Source of the DNA: an uncultured Prevotella sp.
Lineage (GTDB): Bacteria > Bacteroidota > Bacteroidia > Bacteroidales > Bacteroidaceae
Assembly (NCBI GenBank): GCA_900554835.1
Contig: USJD01000006.1
Location: forward strand, 1 to 48,606
DNA length: 48,606 nt
Direction of reading: 5' to 3'
The position numbers were made by a program, and so were the translations under genes. Shown in pieces: positions 33,666 through 41,551 of the stretch. The notes under the pieces are model-generated. The model was not told the origin of the DNA, made no database searches, and saw only the letters and a list, made by a program, of their open reading frames with translations. Within the stretch, counting starts at the first letter, position 1. Every line of letters starts with the position of its first letter.

Positions 33666-36218
33666 TCAGAACGACATCATGAAGCCGAAACGGATGCCCC
33701 ACTTGTCGATGTTGTTGTTATTCAGATAGGTGAGTCGTCTCACATACTCTACTGAGAAGAACTTGAAGATGTTGTGCACACCAGCCACGCACTCCCAGTA
33801 AGGTGTATCATTCATCACATGAGAGTTCTTAGGGAACTTGAACAGCCTTCCGTCTCCCTGGTTCTTCTCCAGATATGGGTTGTTCTTGTCGGTAAGATGG
33901 CCCCACACGCCCTTGATGGCAAACCACTCGCGCCACTTGAGTTTCTTGATGAGCGGAATGCGGTTGAGCAGCTTGCCGTTCATATCCCAAGAGAGTGCCC
34001 AGAACACCTGGCGGTCGTTGAGGAATTCCCAGTCTTTCATCAAACTGATTGTTGTCTCCTGCTCAAAGTAAGAGAGGTTGATAGGAGGCAGGATGAGCAT
34101 CGGGAACGGCACCTTGTTCCACTGTGCCTGTCCGATGGCATGGAAGTCGAGATAACCCCAACTGCCGAGCCACTGGCGCTTGTAGATGCTCAGCTTGGTG
34201 ATGTTGCTGTGATACTGACCGCCCATGAAGCCCCTGAAGCCCATCGTATGCGAAAGTCCGATTTCCGGACTGTCGAGATTGATAGGCAGTCGCTGCTGCT
34301 TGGTATTCACATAGGTAACACCCGGATTATAGTTGATGCCCACGTTGAGGTCGGTCATGCGAATCTTCTTCACCTCGGTACCGTCCAGATGATAGTAGTG
34401 GAGATTGCCCACCGTGCGGTTGCTCTGGAAGCGGAGACTCGTATTGAATCGGAAGCCCCAGTCGGTCTCGTAGGTGAATGCCAACTTCTGGCGGTGGTAG
34501 AGGAACATCTCGTCCTGAGTGGCTGCACGGAAGGTCATGAAGAAGTTGTCCTTATTGTGCAGCAGGTTCTCGTCTGAAGGAGAAGTCACATCTCGGGCCA
34601 CCTCAAAAGTAAGGTTGCGCATCGGGAATTCAAACGGACTGTTCTTCTTCTTGTTGAGCGAATAAGTGAAGATATTGCCCGTGTACCAGTCGTTGCTCTT
34701 GGTACCGTAGGCTGCATATCCGTCCCAGAAGAAATGCGGATTGAGGGCAGCCATGGTTCTACCGGCCAGTCGCAGTCGGATACCATCCACGAAGTTCTTG
34801 GAGATATAGGTGTTCACCGGTCCAAGATCGAACTTGCTCTTCTTGCCGTCCGTACCGCCACCTATCTCCACATAGTTCTCCATCAGGGCCTTCACGAAGA
34901 AGATGATATACTTGAATCCCTTCGAGTTTTCCATGCGGTGGATAAAGCTGTCCATCGACGATTCACTCTTTGTGAGGTCCACCTGCCTGTATTTGTTCCA
35001 GTAGGCCTCGTCGCGGTTCATGGCATCCATATCGTGCCTTACCTTGGCCTTACCCTTGAAGAGTATCTTCGGCAGTTCATCGAAGGCATAGTCGGTAAGT
35101 CGGGTGTTCCTCACCACGAGCAGGTCTTGCAGCACACTGTTCACGTGCAGTTCGGCTATCATATCGTCTTTCGAGAGCACCCATTCGCCGTTGTCGAGCC
35201 TGGTGTATTCCTGCTCTATCTTCATATTCTTCACATAGTTCACGTCGGTATTGTGAGGCATGTAGAGATTGCATTTCTTCACGTGCAGCGAACTGTCTGC
35301 GAGAACGTACAGCTCTCCACGGAAACCGAAGTCCTGCGAATTGGCAGGTATAAACTGGAGATGATAGCAGAGGTCTCGCTCTACATACACCGTGTCTTCT
35401 ATATAATAATGGTAGAAGGAGATGCCCGTTCTGCCGATAGGCGAAGGGAACGGATACTGCAGCAGGCGCACGTAGTCGTCGTAGATATCCACATCGGTGA
35501 AGGCATCCTTGAGGGCTGTGTTGAGTATCTCGCCGGTCTGGATCACCTGTCCGATACCATTGCTCTGCTGGCCCTTGATGATGTCTTTCTCTGTCTTCGG
35601 ATCCTTGCGATAGATGTGCTGCGAAACCGTCTCGTCGATGCTCACCGGAAGGGTAAGCTTGCCGTTGTAGGGAGAGGTCTCCACCTGATCCAGAAGATAC
35701 TGTCGCTTGCTGAAGAACTTGCCTTCCAACTGTTCCTTCTTCAGGTCGTTGAGGGCAAGCGTTATCTTCTGATACTTGTCATACTGATAGTAATCATGAT
35801 TGCCGAGATCGGTCTTTTTCTTGGCAGCTATCACTCGCCTCATCAGCTCCACGGCAGGGTTGTCCTTACGACTATATTTGCCTCGCTTGGTCTTCACCAC
35901 CACCTCGTTGAGCTTATGGCTGTCGTCCTTCAGCTTTACTTCTATGAAATCCATTTTCTCGTTTACGCTGATGGTCTGCGACTTGTAGCTCAGGGCAGAT
36001 ACTGTGAGCACCCAGCCTGGATGTTTCTCGATGGAGAACTTACCCTGACTGTCGCTGGACACGGCTATCTTATGCCCGCGATATTGCACGCTGGCATAGG
36101 AAACGGCAAATCCATCCTCATCTATGACTCGTCCTGTTATCTTTTGTTGGGCCATCAGCTGGAGTGTAGAAACCAGCAGCAGCGCAACTACAAAATACAA
36201 TTTTCTAAAAACCTTCAT
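33666..36218 (-). CDS. DUF5686 outer-membrane protein with carboxypeptidase-like regulatory domain
   Basis: The 850-residue protein has a signal peptide (to about residue 23), a CarboxypepD_reg-like beta-sandwich (about 25-100, starting QQKITGRVIDEDGFAVSYASVQYRG) and a long DUF5686 region rich in Tyr, Trp, Asn and amphipathic strands, ending GIRFGFMMSF with a terminal Phe as in outer-membrane beta-barrels. Such proteins are common in Bacteroidota; function is unsettled, with an outer-membrane barrel or transport accessory role likely. It is monocistronic, with its own TAACTTTG promoter box (36318-36325) and terminator. The gene looks richer in G+C than those left of 32 kb. Confidence 0.9.
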   Translation of the reverse strand: MKVFRKLYFVVALLLVSTLQLMAQQKITGRVIDEDGFAVSYASVQYRGHKIAVSSDSQGKFSIEKHPGWVLTVSALSYKSQTISVNEKMDFIEVKLKDDSHKLNEVVVKTKRGKYSRKDNPAVELMRRVIAAKKKTDLGNHDYYQYDKYQKITLALNDLKKEQLEGKFFSKRQYLLDQVETSPYNGKLTLPVSIDETVSQHIYRKDPKTEKDIIKGQQSNGIGQVIQTGEILNTALKDAFTDVDIYDDYVRLLQYPFPSPIGRTGISFYHYYIEDTVYVERDLCYHLQFIPANSQDFGFRGELYVLADSSLHVKKCNLYMPHNTDVNYVKNMKIEQEYTRLDNGEWVLSKDDMIAELHVNSVLQDLLVVRNTRLTDYAFDELPKILFKGKAKVRHDMDAMNRDEAYWNKYRQVDLTKSESSMDSFIHRMENSKGFKYIIFFVKALMENYVEIGGGTDGKKSKFDLGPVNTYISKNFVDGIRLRLAGRTMAALNPHFFWDGYAAYGTKSNDWYTGNIFTYSLNKKKNSPFEFPMRNLTFEVARDVTSPSDENLLHNKDNFFMTFRAATQDEMFLYHRQKLAFTYETDWGFRFNTSLRFQSNRTVGNLHYYHLDGTEVKKIRMTDLNVGINYNPGVTYVNTKQQRLPINLDSPEIGLSHTMGFRGFMGGQYHSNITKLSIYKRQWLGSWGYLDFHAIGQAQWNKVPFPMLILPPINLSYFEQETTISLMKDWEFLNDRQVFWALSWDMNGKLLNRIPLIKKLKWREWFAIKGVWGHLTDKNNPYLEKNQGDGRLFKFPKNSHVMNDTPYWECVAGVHNIFKFFSVEYVRRLTYLNNNNIDKWGIRFGFMMSF

Positions 36219-36317
36219 ACCTTATTAATATATAGGAGGACAAAACTGCGATGCCCTACCCTTAACAAAACTTTTGACTACTAACTGCTTTTTTCGTCAA
36301 CTTTCTCTTTCTGGCTG

Positions 36318-36325
36318 CAAAGTTA
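36318..36325 (-). promoter_or_regulatory. -7 box TAACTTTG for the DUF5686 gene
   Basis: An exact box with a leader of about 95 nt. Confidence 0.6.
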
Positions 36326-36574
36326 AGAATATTCTTCTGAAAACCCGCGAAAACTATTTAGTAATTTAAGTTTTTTATAAGATTTAAATGCTTTGCCGCC
36401 CATTTTTCAGATTTATATCAAAAATAAAACTGAAATTACTGAAATTGACATCGCTGAATCTAAAATTCAACTTAAAAGAATAAGTCTACAACTGAACTCA
36501 AGAGAGGGAGAAGGAACCTACTGAACTCAAGAGAGAGAGAGAGAGATCCGTCAGAAGCCCCCTCAAGCAATGTA
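36326..36574. other. Gap holding short repeats between DUF5686 and the HAD gene
   Basis: Apart from the repeat half copy at 36428-36455, this AT-rich gap has two copies of CT(A)ACTGAACTCAAGAGAG (about 36486 and 36518) and a GA dinucleotide run at about 36530-36546, next to the HAD stop. No gene or clear terminator was seen. Confidence 0.6.
36428..36455. repeat. Half copy of the inverted-repeat arm found at 43.4-43.6 kb
   Basis: ACTGAAATTGACATCGCT (36438-36455) is identical to the outer 18 bases of the right arm at 43544-43576, and 23 of 26 bases match over the longer stretch. No opposite arm is visible nearby. Confidence 0.75.
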
Positions 36575-37393
36575 TTACAGCAGATAAGCCTCCATATCAG
36601 AGAGTTTCGTCAGAATTCCGTCAGGCACACTCTCATCGTATTCCTTCTTTTCCCATTGCAATCCCTTGATCCACAATGTATGGCAACCCAGCTGACGTGC
36701 CGGAAGAATATCCTTGCTGAAGGTATCTCCCACCACCAGCACCTGCGAAGCCGGTAAATCCAAAGCACAGACACCCAGGGCGAAGATAGCAGGATTTGGC
36801 TTGCGAACACCCACTACCGCCGACTCTATGACGCGACTGAAATAACCGTCGATGCCCGCATCCTTCAACACCTGATTGATATTGCCATAGAAATTGGACA
36901 CAAGAACCATCGGATAACCCGCCTGCTTCAGATGCTCCAGCACCTGTTTGTTTTCAGCCAAGAGCTGCTGGGTCTCACTATTGATATAGGCTGCCAGCGA
37001 TGCAGAGATTTCTGCTATCTCCGACTCACTCAACTCAAGCCTTTCAGCAAGAGCCTGCTGCTTCTGGGCATCATCCTTACCGGTTTCCAACAAAGGTGCA
37101 CCGGCGAGGAAAGACAACTGGAAATGTATCTTCAAGCGGAGGATATCCTCGAAGTGGTCCTCAGCCTTCACCAGTGGATGCACTGCCAGCACACGCTCAC
37201 CATACACGTAAGCATCGCGGAAAGAAGACTTGCCGATGGATACACCCGGCTCCACCTCCTCATCAGCATTCACGCCGATACCGAAGTGCTCGTAGCCTTT
37301 CCACAACACCTCCGACCAGTGGTCGCCCCTGGTATCGAGCGTACCGCCATAGTCGAAAATAATTCCCTTTACATCCAGTTTCTTATTCATCAT
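36575..37393 (-). CDS. HAD superfamily hydrolase
   Basis: The 272-residue protein has HAD motif I as DYGGT (residues 14-18, in place of DxDGT but within family variation), motif II in LVSNF, motif III Lys in VRKPNPAIF and motif IV in VVGDTFSKDI. A helical cap lies between motifs I and II. Such enzymes dephosphorylate small phospho-compounds in the cytoplasm. Its start overlaps the end of the flippase-like gene by 11 bases, so it is translationally coupled and last in the four-gene cluster; it may remove a phosphate from the head-group intermediate or product. Met1 or Met2 may be the start. Confidence 0.9.
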   Translation of the reverse strand: MMNKKLDVKGIIFDYGGTLDTRGDHWSEVLWKGYEHFGIGVNADEEVEPGVSIGKSSFRDAYVYGERVLAVHPLVKAEDHFEDILRLKIHFQLSFLAGAPLLETGKDDAQKQQALAERLELSESEIAEISASLAAYINSETQQLLAENKQVLEHLKQAGYPMVLVSNFYGNINQVLKDAGIDGYFSRVIESAVVGVRKPNPAIFALGVCALDLPASQVLVVGDTFSKDILPARQLGCHTLWIKGLQWEKKEYDESVPDGILTKLSDMEAYLL

Positions 37394-38393
37394 TTTTCTG
37401 TTTCAAATCCTTATTTCCTATCTTGATAAGCAGGATGCCGACAGCTATCCAGAACAACTCTCGCAGACGGGTAATGAGACCCGTATAGACGCCTAATGCA
37501 CCCGTAAGATGCAGCCCGTCCACCGCCAGAGCCAGACCACCCTCTCGCGCTCCCAACTGCATCGGAGAGAAGAAGATGAGATTGCTGAAGAGCGAAGAGA
37601 ATGCCAATATCAGAATACTGTCGAGAATGTTCACATCCGCAGCGAAAGCCTTCAGGATGAGATAGATTTCCACACTCTGAAGCACGCGTGCTGCCACCTC
37701 GGAAAACAACGAGAGATAGAACGTGCGCTTGTGCTGACCGTGGAGCATCGCTATCTGGTCGTCTATCTGCTCCAGCGTTTCCTTCTTAGATTCCGCAAAG
37801 CCTCTCGCCCATTTCTTCACCATCGGGATATGCGTAAGGATTCGGATGCCCTTCTGAGCCATGCCCGTGCGATAACCGCGAGAGAAGAAGTAGATGCCCA
37901 GCAGGCAGAAAGCGCCTATCAGCACCAGCATGATGCCCATCGGAACGCCTACCGGATACATTGCCACGAAGAGGAATATAGACAAGAACCAGAACCAGAA
38001 ATGCGAGAAGATGTGCATCATCACATAGAGGATAACCGACGAGGTGGCCTTGCTCACCCCCGTATAAGGCTTCAGCTCCATGATGCGGTAAGGCTCGCCG
38101 CCCATCAGTCCGCAGGGCGTAGTATAGTTGAGTGCAAAACCGCTCACGGTCAGTTTGTACACACGCCAGAAGGAAAGCCCCTTCACCTTGCCCTCGTCAT
38201 TGATGATGAGATACCAAGAGAGCGTGTTCACCATATACACCGCCAGCCACAGGGCGAGTATCAGCGGAAAGTAGATGCCCGCCTGCTTCAGATAGCGCCA
38301 GATGTCGGTATAGTCCATATCCATCGTACAGAGCATGATGATGATGGCGATGATACCGAAGGCCATGAAGATATTTCTGAACCGATTATTCAT
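37383..38393 (-). CDS. Flippase-like membrane protein (LPG synthase TM domain / UPF0104)
   Basis: The 336-residue protein has about eight transmembrane helices and the pattern of the lysylphosphatidylglycerol synthase transmembrane domain (GFALNYTTPCGLMGGEPYR, SLFSNLIFFSPMQLGAREGGLALAV). It lacks the soluble aminoacyl transferase part of MprF, so it is the stand-alone UPF0104-like form. The MprF transmembrane part moves modified lipids across the inner membrane, so a lipid-flipping role is plausible. It overlaps the CDP-alcohol phosphatidyltransferase gene by 8 bases and the HAD gene by 11, which ties it to head-group lipid synthesis. Confidence 0.88.
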   Translation of the reverse strand: MNNRFRNIFMAFGIIAIIIMLCTMDMDYTDIWRYLKQAGIYFPLILALWLAVYMVNTLSWYLIINDEGKVKGLSFWRVYKLTVSGFALNYTTPCGLMGGEPYRIMELKPYTGVSKATSSVILYVMMHIFSHFWFWFLSIFLFVAMYPVGVPMGIMLVLIGAFCLLGIYFFSRGYRTGMAQKGIRILTHIPMVKKWARGFAESKKETLEQIDDQIAMLHGQHKRTFYLSLFSEVAARVLQSVEIYLILKAFAADVNILDSILILAFSSLFSNLIFFSPMQLGAREGGLALAVDGLHLTGALGVYTGLITRLRELFWIAVGILLIKIGNKDLKQKNDE

Positions 38394-39294
38394 AAGAAGC
38401 TATTTTAACTAAAATCTCACAACAGAGCTTTTCGTGGCGATAATGCATATAGAAATATACGGCTGTGAAGACCACAATCTCCACACAGAAGTATATCCAA
38501 GGCATACCCACCAGGATGCTCGCAAAGAGCGTAAAGCTGCGCCAGTTGAAAGTCAGGAAGTTGGCATACTTCATCAGCGGCAGACTGCCCTTGCGGAAGT
38601 CGGCACGCAGCTCATCCGGCAACTGGTTAGGATACTTGTGGCGAATGATTTTCTTGAGTTTCTGAAACCATGGCGTCTCCTTCTCCTGTGCCAGCGTATA
38701 GTTCTTGTAGAAGAACTGGAAGAACTTCTGCAGCGGCTCCCTTTTCCACTTCATCTGCTTGTAGATAGCCACCTGCTTGATGGCATCATCCATCTCGCTC
38801 CCCTCCTTGCCCTTCAGGAAGAAGAGGTGTATCTGGCGATAGTAGTCGGCCAGTCGGCACTGGCGGGAGTGGCAGAGCAGACCGCTCACGACAGCCAGTC
38901 CCCATATCCAGAAGCCCCACTCTGGCATCAGACGGATGCAGATGCAGACATAGATGGAGATGAACCACAGGTCGCCGGCAGCACCGTCGAGGATACGTCC
39001 CAGCGCACTTTTCTGATTGGTGAGTCGCGCCAGCTGTCCATCACAACTGTCGTACATATTCGCCCATACGAGCAGCAGAATGCCCACGATATTGATTTTC
39101 AAATCGTTGAAACCGAAGCAGATACCCGCTCCCACACCCAGGAAGATGGAGAGGATGGTTACTACATTCGGCGTAACGTGCAGCATTCTGAAAAATCTCG
39201 CCCACTGATAGCCTATCGGGCGATAGAAATAAATGTCAATGTGCTCCTCGGTGTCTGCAGACTTCAGAGAAGCTTGATATTCCTGATTTGCCAT
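38386..39294 (-). CDS. CDP-alcohol phosphatidyltransferase family membrane enzyme
   Basis: The 302-residue protein shows the CDP-alcohol phosphotransferase signature at residues 82-108: D82xxD85-G86xxA89R90, eight residues, G99xxxD103. The last Asp is at 108, one residue later than the usual DxxxD spacing (G107 is at the normal place). Several transmembrane helices flank it. The family joins a CDP-activated alcohol or diacylglycerol to a second alcohol. It lies between a nucleotidyltransferase and a flippase-like gene, suggesting that a CDP-activated polar group made by the first is its donor. A middle cytoplasmic segment (about 165-240) is highly basic. Confidence 0.9.
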   Translation of the reverse strand: MANQEYQASLKSADTEEHIDIYFYRPIGYQWARFFRMLHVTPNVVTILSIFLGVGAGICFGFNDLKINIVGILLLVWANMYDSCDGQLARLTNQKSALGRILDGAAGDLWFISIYVCICIRLMPEWGFWIWGLAVVSGLLCHSRQCRLADYYRQIHLFFLKGKEGSEMDDAIKQVAIYKQMKWKREPLQKFFQFFYKNYTLAQEKETPWFQKLKKIIRHKYPNQLPDELRADFRKGSLPLMKYANFLTFNWRSFTLFASILVGMPWIYFCVEIVVFTAVYFYMHYRHEKLCCEILVKIASYE

Positions 39295-39307
39295 TTCTTT
39301 TTGAATT

Positions 39308-39463
39308 ACTATACCTATTTATATATGATCACTATACCTATTATATATATAATCGCTATACCTATTTATATATTATAAAGGATTTTCTTTTTTTCTATAT
39401 TTACTGGATTCTCGAAAGAGATAAACTCAGGGATTCCCGAAAGAGATTATCTCAGGGATTCCC
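39308..39463. repeat. Two small tandem arrays between nucleotidyltransferase and phosphatidyltransferase genes
   Basis: Three copies of ACTATACCTATTTATATAT (about 24 bases apart, 39308-39380) and 2.3 copies of a 25-base unit GGATTCYCGAAAGAGATWAW (39406-39463). The second array has GGGATTCCC ends that are nearly palindromic and might form weak hairpins in the operon transcript. Confidence 0.8.
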
Positions 39464-39466
39464 TTT

Positions 39467-41161
39467 TTAATTCTGCTTTCTCAAAATCTGCAACATCTCA
39501 ATAAACGGATGCTTTTCGAATTCCATGCAGAGACGCTTGGCTATATAATAAGCAGCAGTATCTCGGCAAGGAGCGAAGCTTGGCCAGTCGTTGAAGTCGA
39601 TAATTCTGAAACTGCCATCCTCGGCTATGATGCAGTCGCCACCGTAGATAGGAGTCTTGAGCACCGTGGCAGCCCTGTCGGCAGTCTTTTTCAAATCCTC
39701 CACCGCGAATGGAATTCCCTGCGCATCGCCGTTGATTACTTCAAGACCGAACTTGCTGCGATGACCGCACTTTGACGGATAGAACCAGTAGAAGAAATCA
39801 GTGCCTTCCACGCCATAGAACTTCACGAGGTCGCCCTTCAGATGCTCATTGAGAACCACCGGAGTAATGCTTCTCTTCTCGAAGTTCTTCAATACCTTCT
39901 CAGCTTCCTCACGGGTCTCCACATAGCAGGTATCCTCCTTTTGCTGCGCACAGTCATTACCACGCTTCAGCCAGCATGGATAGATATCCCAGTCGCCCAG
40001 ACCGTCAAAAGATTCCACTATCTTGCTCTTCGGCATCGGGATACCGTCCTCCATCAGCAGTCTGGTCATCGTCGATCTTATGCAGTTCATCACGCTCACC
40101 GGAGTGTTCAGTCCCGGAAGGCCATAAAACATAACCTCCTCCAACTCCAGTATTGCACTGCAGCTACGGGCCATACTGAAATAGCCAGCCATATTACTCT
40201 TAAACCAGACCTGATTCTTAAACTCAGAATACTCTTCAGACTTTGTAAAGTTCTGAATTTGCTCTTCAAAAGAATGCTCACGGAATGGATAGACTGTCGC
40301 CCCGAGAGCCTCCAGTTGCTTACTCACAGCCTCAAAGATGGCAGCGTCGCTATTTACACAGTTGGGCGAGTAACAGCTATCGCGCATGATACCATTGACT
40401 ATCTTTCCTTCTAAAGGCAGCAGGAATTTTCTTGCCTTGGCGATATCCTCCTTATGATCCACATCGAGAATTTTGTCGATAGGATAAGCCTCCAGGCGCA
40501 GGCCTTCAGCCACAAGCTGGCGCTGGAAGTTGCGCATTCGGCTCATGCCCTGCTCCATACAATGATCGAGCACATCGAGGGCCTTGTCGCCCAGACAGTA
40601 GATGCCACCAGAAATCAGATGGTCGTCGCCCTCGCACTGGTCGTGAAAACCGGTGATGAGCGGCTTGCATCGGTATCCCTGCTGGTCTATGAGGCTCTCC
40701 CCCTCCGCACCGGTCAGCTCCTTCACGCCTACCCAGAGCGGCTTCTCGTCGTCCACGTAAGGAGTCACCGCCATGCAGCCGTCGATATCTTTGACGCGCT
40801 CAAAATGGCGGATATATTTCTTGAATTCCTCTTCACGGAAAATCGTATCAACAGTAGTCAGGCAGAAGCGTTCACCCCTGAGATAAGGCGACAGGGCATG
40901 AAGGCTATGCATAGAACTTGGGGTAGTTTTCACAATGATTTTGAGCGGCACAGGCAGATCCAGCGACTTCAGATAACGGTGCACGCTGGTACTCTGTTCG
41001 TTGATGATGACCACGATTTCTGAGGCTCCACAATCCACGAAGATACGCATCAGGCGCTCTATCATCGGCTGGTCACATACAGAAACTAAGGGCTTTGGCT
41101 CCTCCACGCCTTCCTGCGCAAGGCGGCTGCCCTCACCGGCAGCAATAATTGCAAATTTCAT
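39467..41161 (-). CDS. Nucleotidyltransferase fused to an ATP-grasp-like domain
   Basis: The start is the ATG at 41161 (MKFAIIAAGEGSRL); an upstream extension of 14 codons is AT-rich and unlike protein. The 564-residue product has an N-terminal sugar-nucleotidyltransferase-type domain (1-245) with the GEGSR loop at residues 9-13, PKPLV at 22-26 and TTVDTIF as metal region. The C-terminal half (about 255-564) looks like an ATP-grasp fold (GLPGLNTPVSVMNCIRS, KTPIYGGDCIIAEDGS, RIIDFNDWPSF), as in RimK-like ligases or inositol-phosphate kinases. It could activate a small phospho-alcohol as its CDP derivative and also phosphorylate or ligate a substrate. Product unknown. It leads the four-gene cluster and has a long hairpin leader. 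Confidence 0.82.
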   Translation of the reverse strand: MKFAIIAAGEGSRLAQEGVEEPKPLVSVCDQPMIERLMRIFVDCGASEIVVIINEQSTSVHRYLKSLDLPVPLKIIVKTTPSSMHSLHALSPYLRGERFCLTTVDTIFREEEFKKYIRHFERVKDIDGCMAVTPYVDDEKPLWVGVKELTGAEGESLIDQQGYRCKPLITGFHDQCEGDDHLISGGIYCLGDKALDVLDHCMEQGMSRMRNFQRQLVAEGLRLEAYPIDKILDVDHKEDIAKARKFLLPLEGKIVNGIMRDSCYSPNCVNSDAAIFEAVSKQLEALGATVYPFREHSFEEQIQNFTKSEEYSEFKNQVWFKSNMAGYFSMARSCSAILELEEVMFYGLPGLNTPVSVMNCIRSTMTRLLMEDGIPMPKSKIVESFDGLGDWDIYPCWLKRGNDCAQQKEDTCYVETREEAEKVLKNFEKRSITPVVLNEHLKGDLVKFYGVEGTDFFYWFYPSKCGHRSKFGLEVINGDAQGIPFAVEDLKKTADRAATVLKTPIYGGDCIIAEDGSFRIIDFNDWPSFAPCRDTAAYYIAKRLCMEFEKHPFIEMLQILRKQN

Positions 41162-41193
41162 ATTATATTGTTGTTTAATATATTTTTTATTCA

Positions 41194-41291
41194 AGTTTCG
41201 CATGTTCAGAAGTTAATGAAGTTAAAGGAGTTATCGCTCCCTACGGTCGCTGAGGAGTTAACTCCTTAAACTTCCTGATATGCGAAAGTTC
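41194..41291. repeat. Long inverted repeat in the nucleotidyltransferase leader
   Basis: GAAGTTAAAGGAGTTA (from 41218) pairs with TAACTCCTTAAACTTC (41258-41273) with one mismatch, and outer TTTCGCAT/ATGCGAAA (about 41196 and 41280) extend the stem. The loop contains CGCTCCCTACGGTCGC. It lies within the predicted leader RNA, 35-130 bases before the start. Confidence 0.85.
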
Positions 41292-41415
41292 AGTAGAATG
41301 TATATAAAGGAACGTATCAGTACTCCTGTATTTTGAACATACTTTGGATACAAAACAACATTCATAGAGACGCAGACACCCCTTCTATGATACAAACTAA
41401 TATCTTTAACGGATG

Positions 41416-41423
41416 CAAAGGTA
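41416..41423 (-). promoter_or_regulatory. -7 box TACCTTTG for the head-group cluster
   Basis: An exact box reading leftward, predicting a leader of about 245 nt that includes the long hairpin at 41194-41291. Confidence 0.6.
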
Positions 41424-41539
41424 CAATAAATTTCTGATACGACAAACACTTGTCCGCAAGAATAAAACCTAAATAGCTAAATTATTTTTCATTTCAGATA
41501 ATTTAAACTTACTTTCTTGGCTCTTACGACAAAACTTCT

Positions 41540-41547
41540 TACCTTTG
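41540..41547 (+). promoter_or_regulatory. -7 box TACCTTTG directly before the MATE gene
   Basis: An exact box with only four bases (CAGC) between it and the ATG at 41552. The transcript would start at or next to the start codon. Confidence 0.6.
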
Positions 41548-41551
41548 CAGC

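Noticed and set aside
34734..36284. 516-codon open frame on the + strand
   Set aside because: It is antisense to the DUF5686 gene; its Leu/Val/His-rich translation lacks domain features. The - strand protein has a signal peptide and a known family.
37509..39378. Two long + strand frames (299 and 314 codons)
   Set aside because: They mirror the flippase-like and phosphatidyltransferase genes on the - strand, and their His/Glu/Arg-rich content is typical of a shadow frame.
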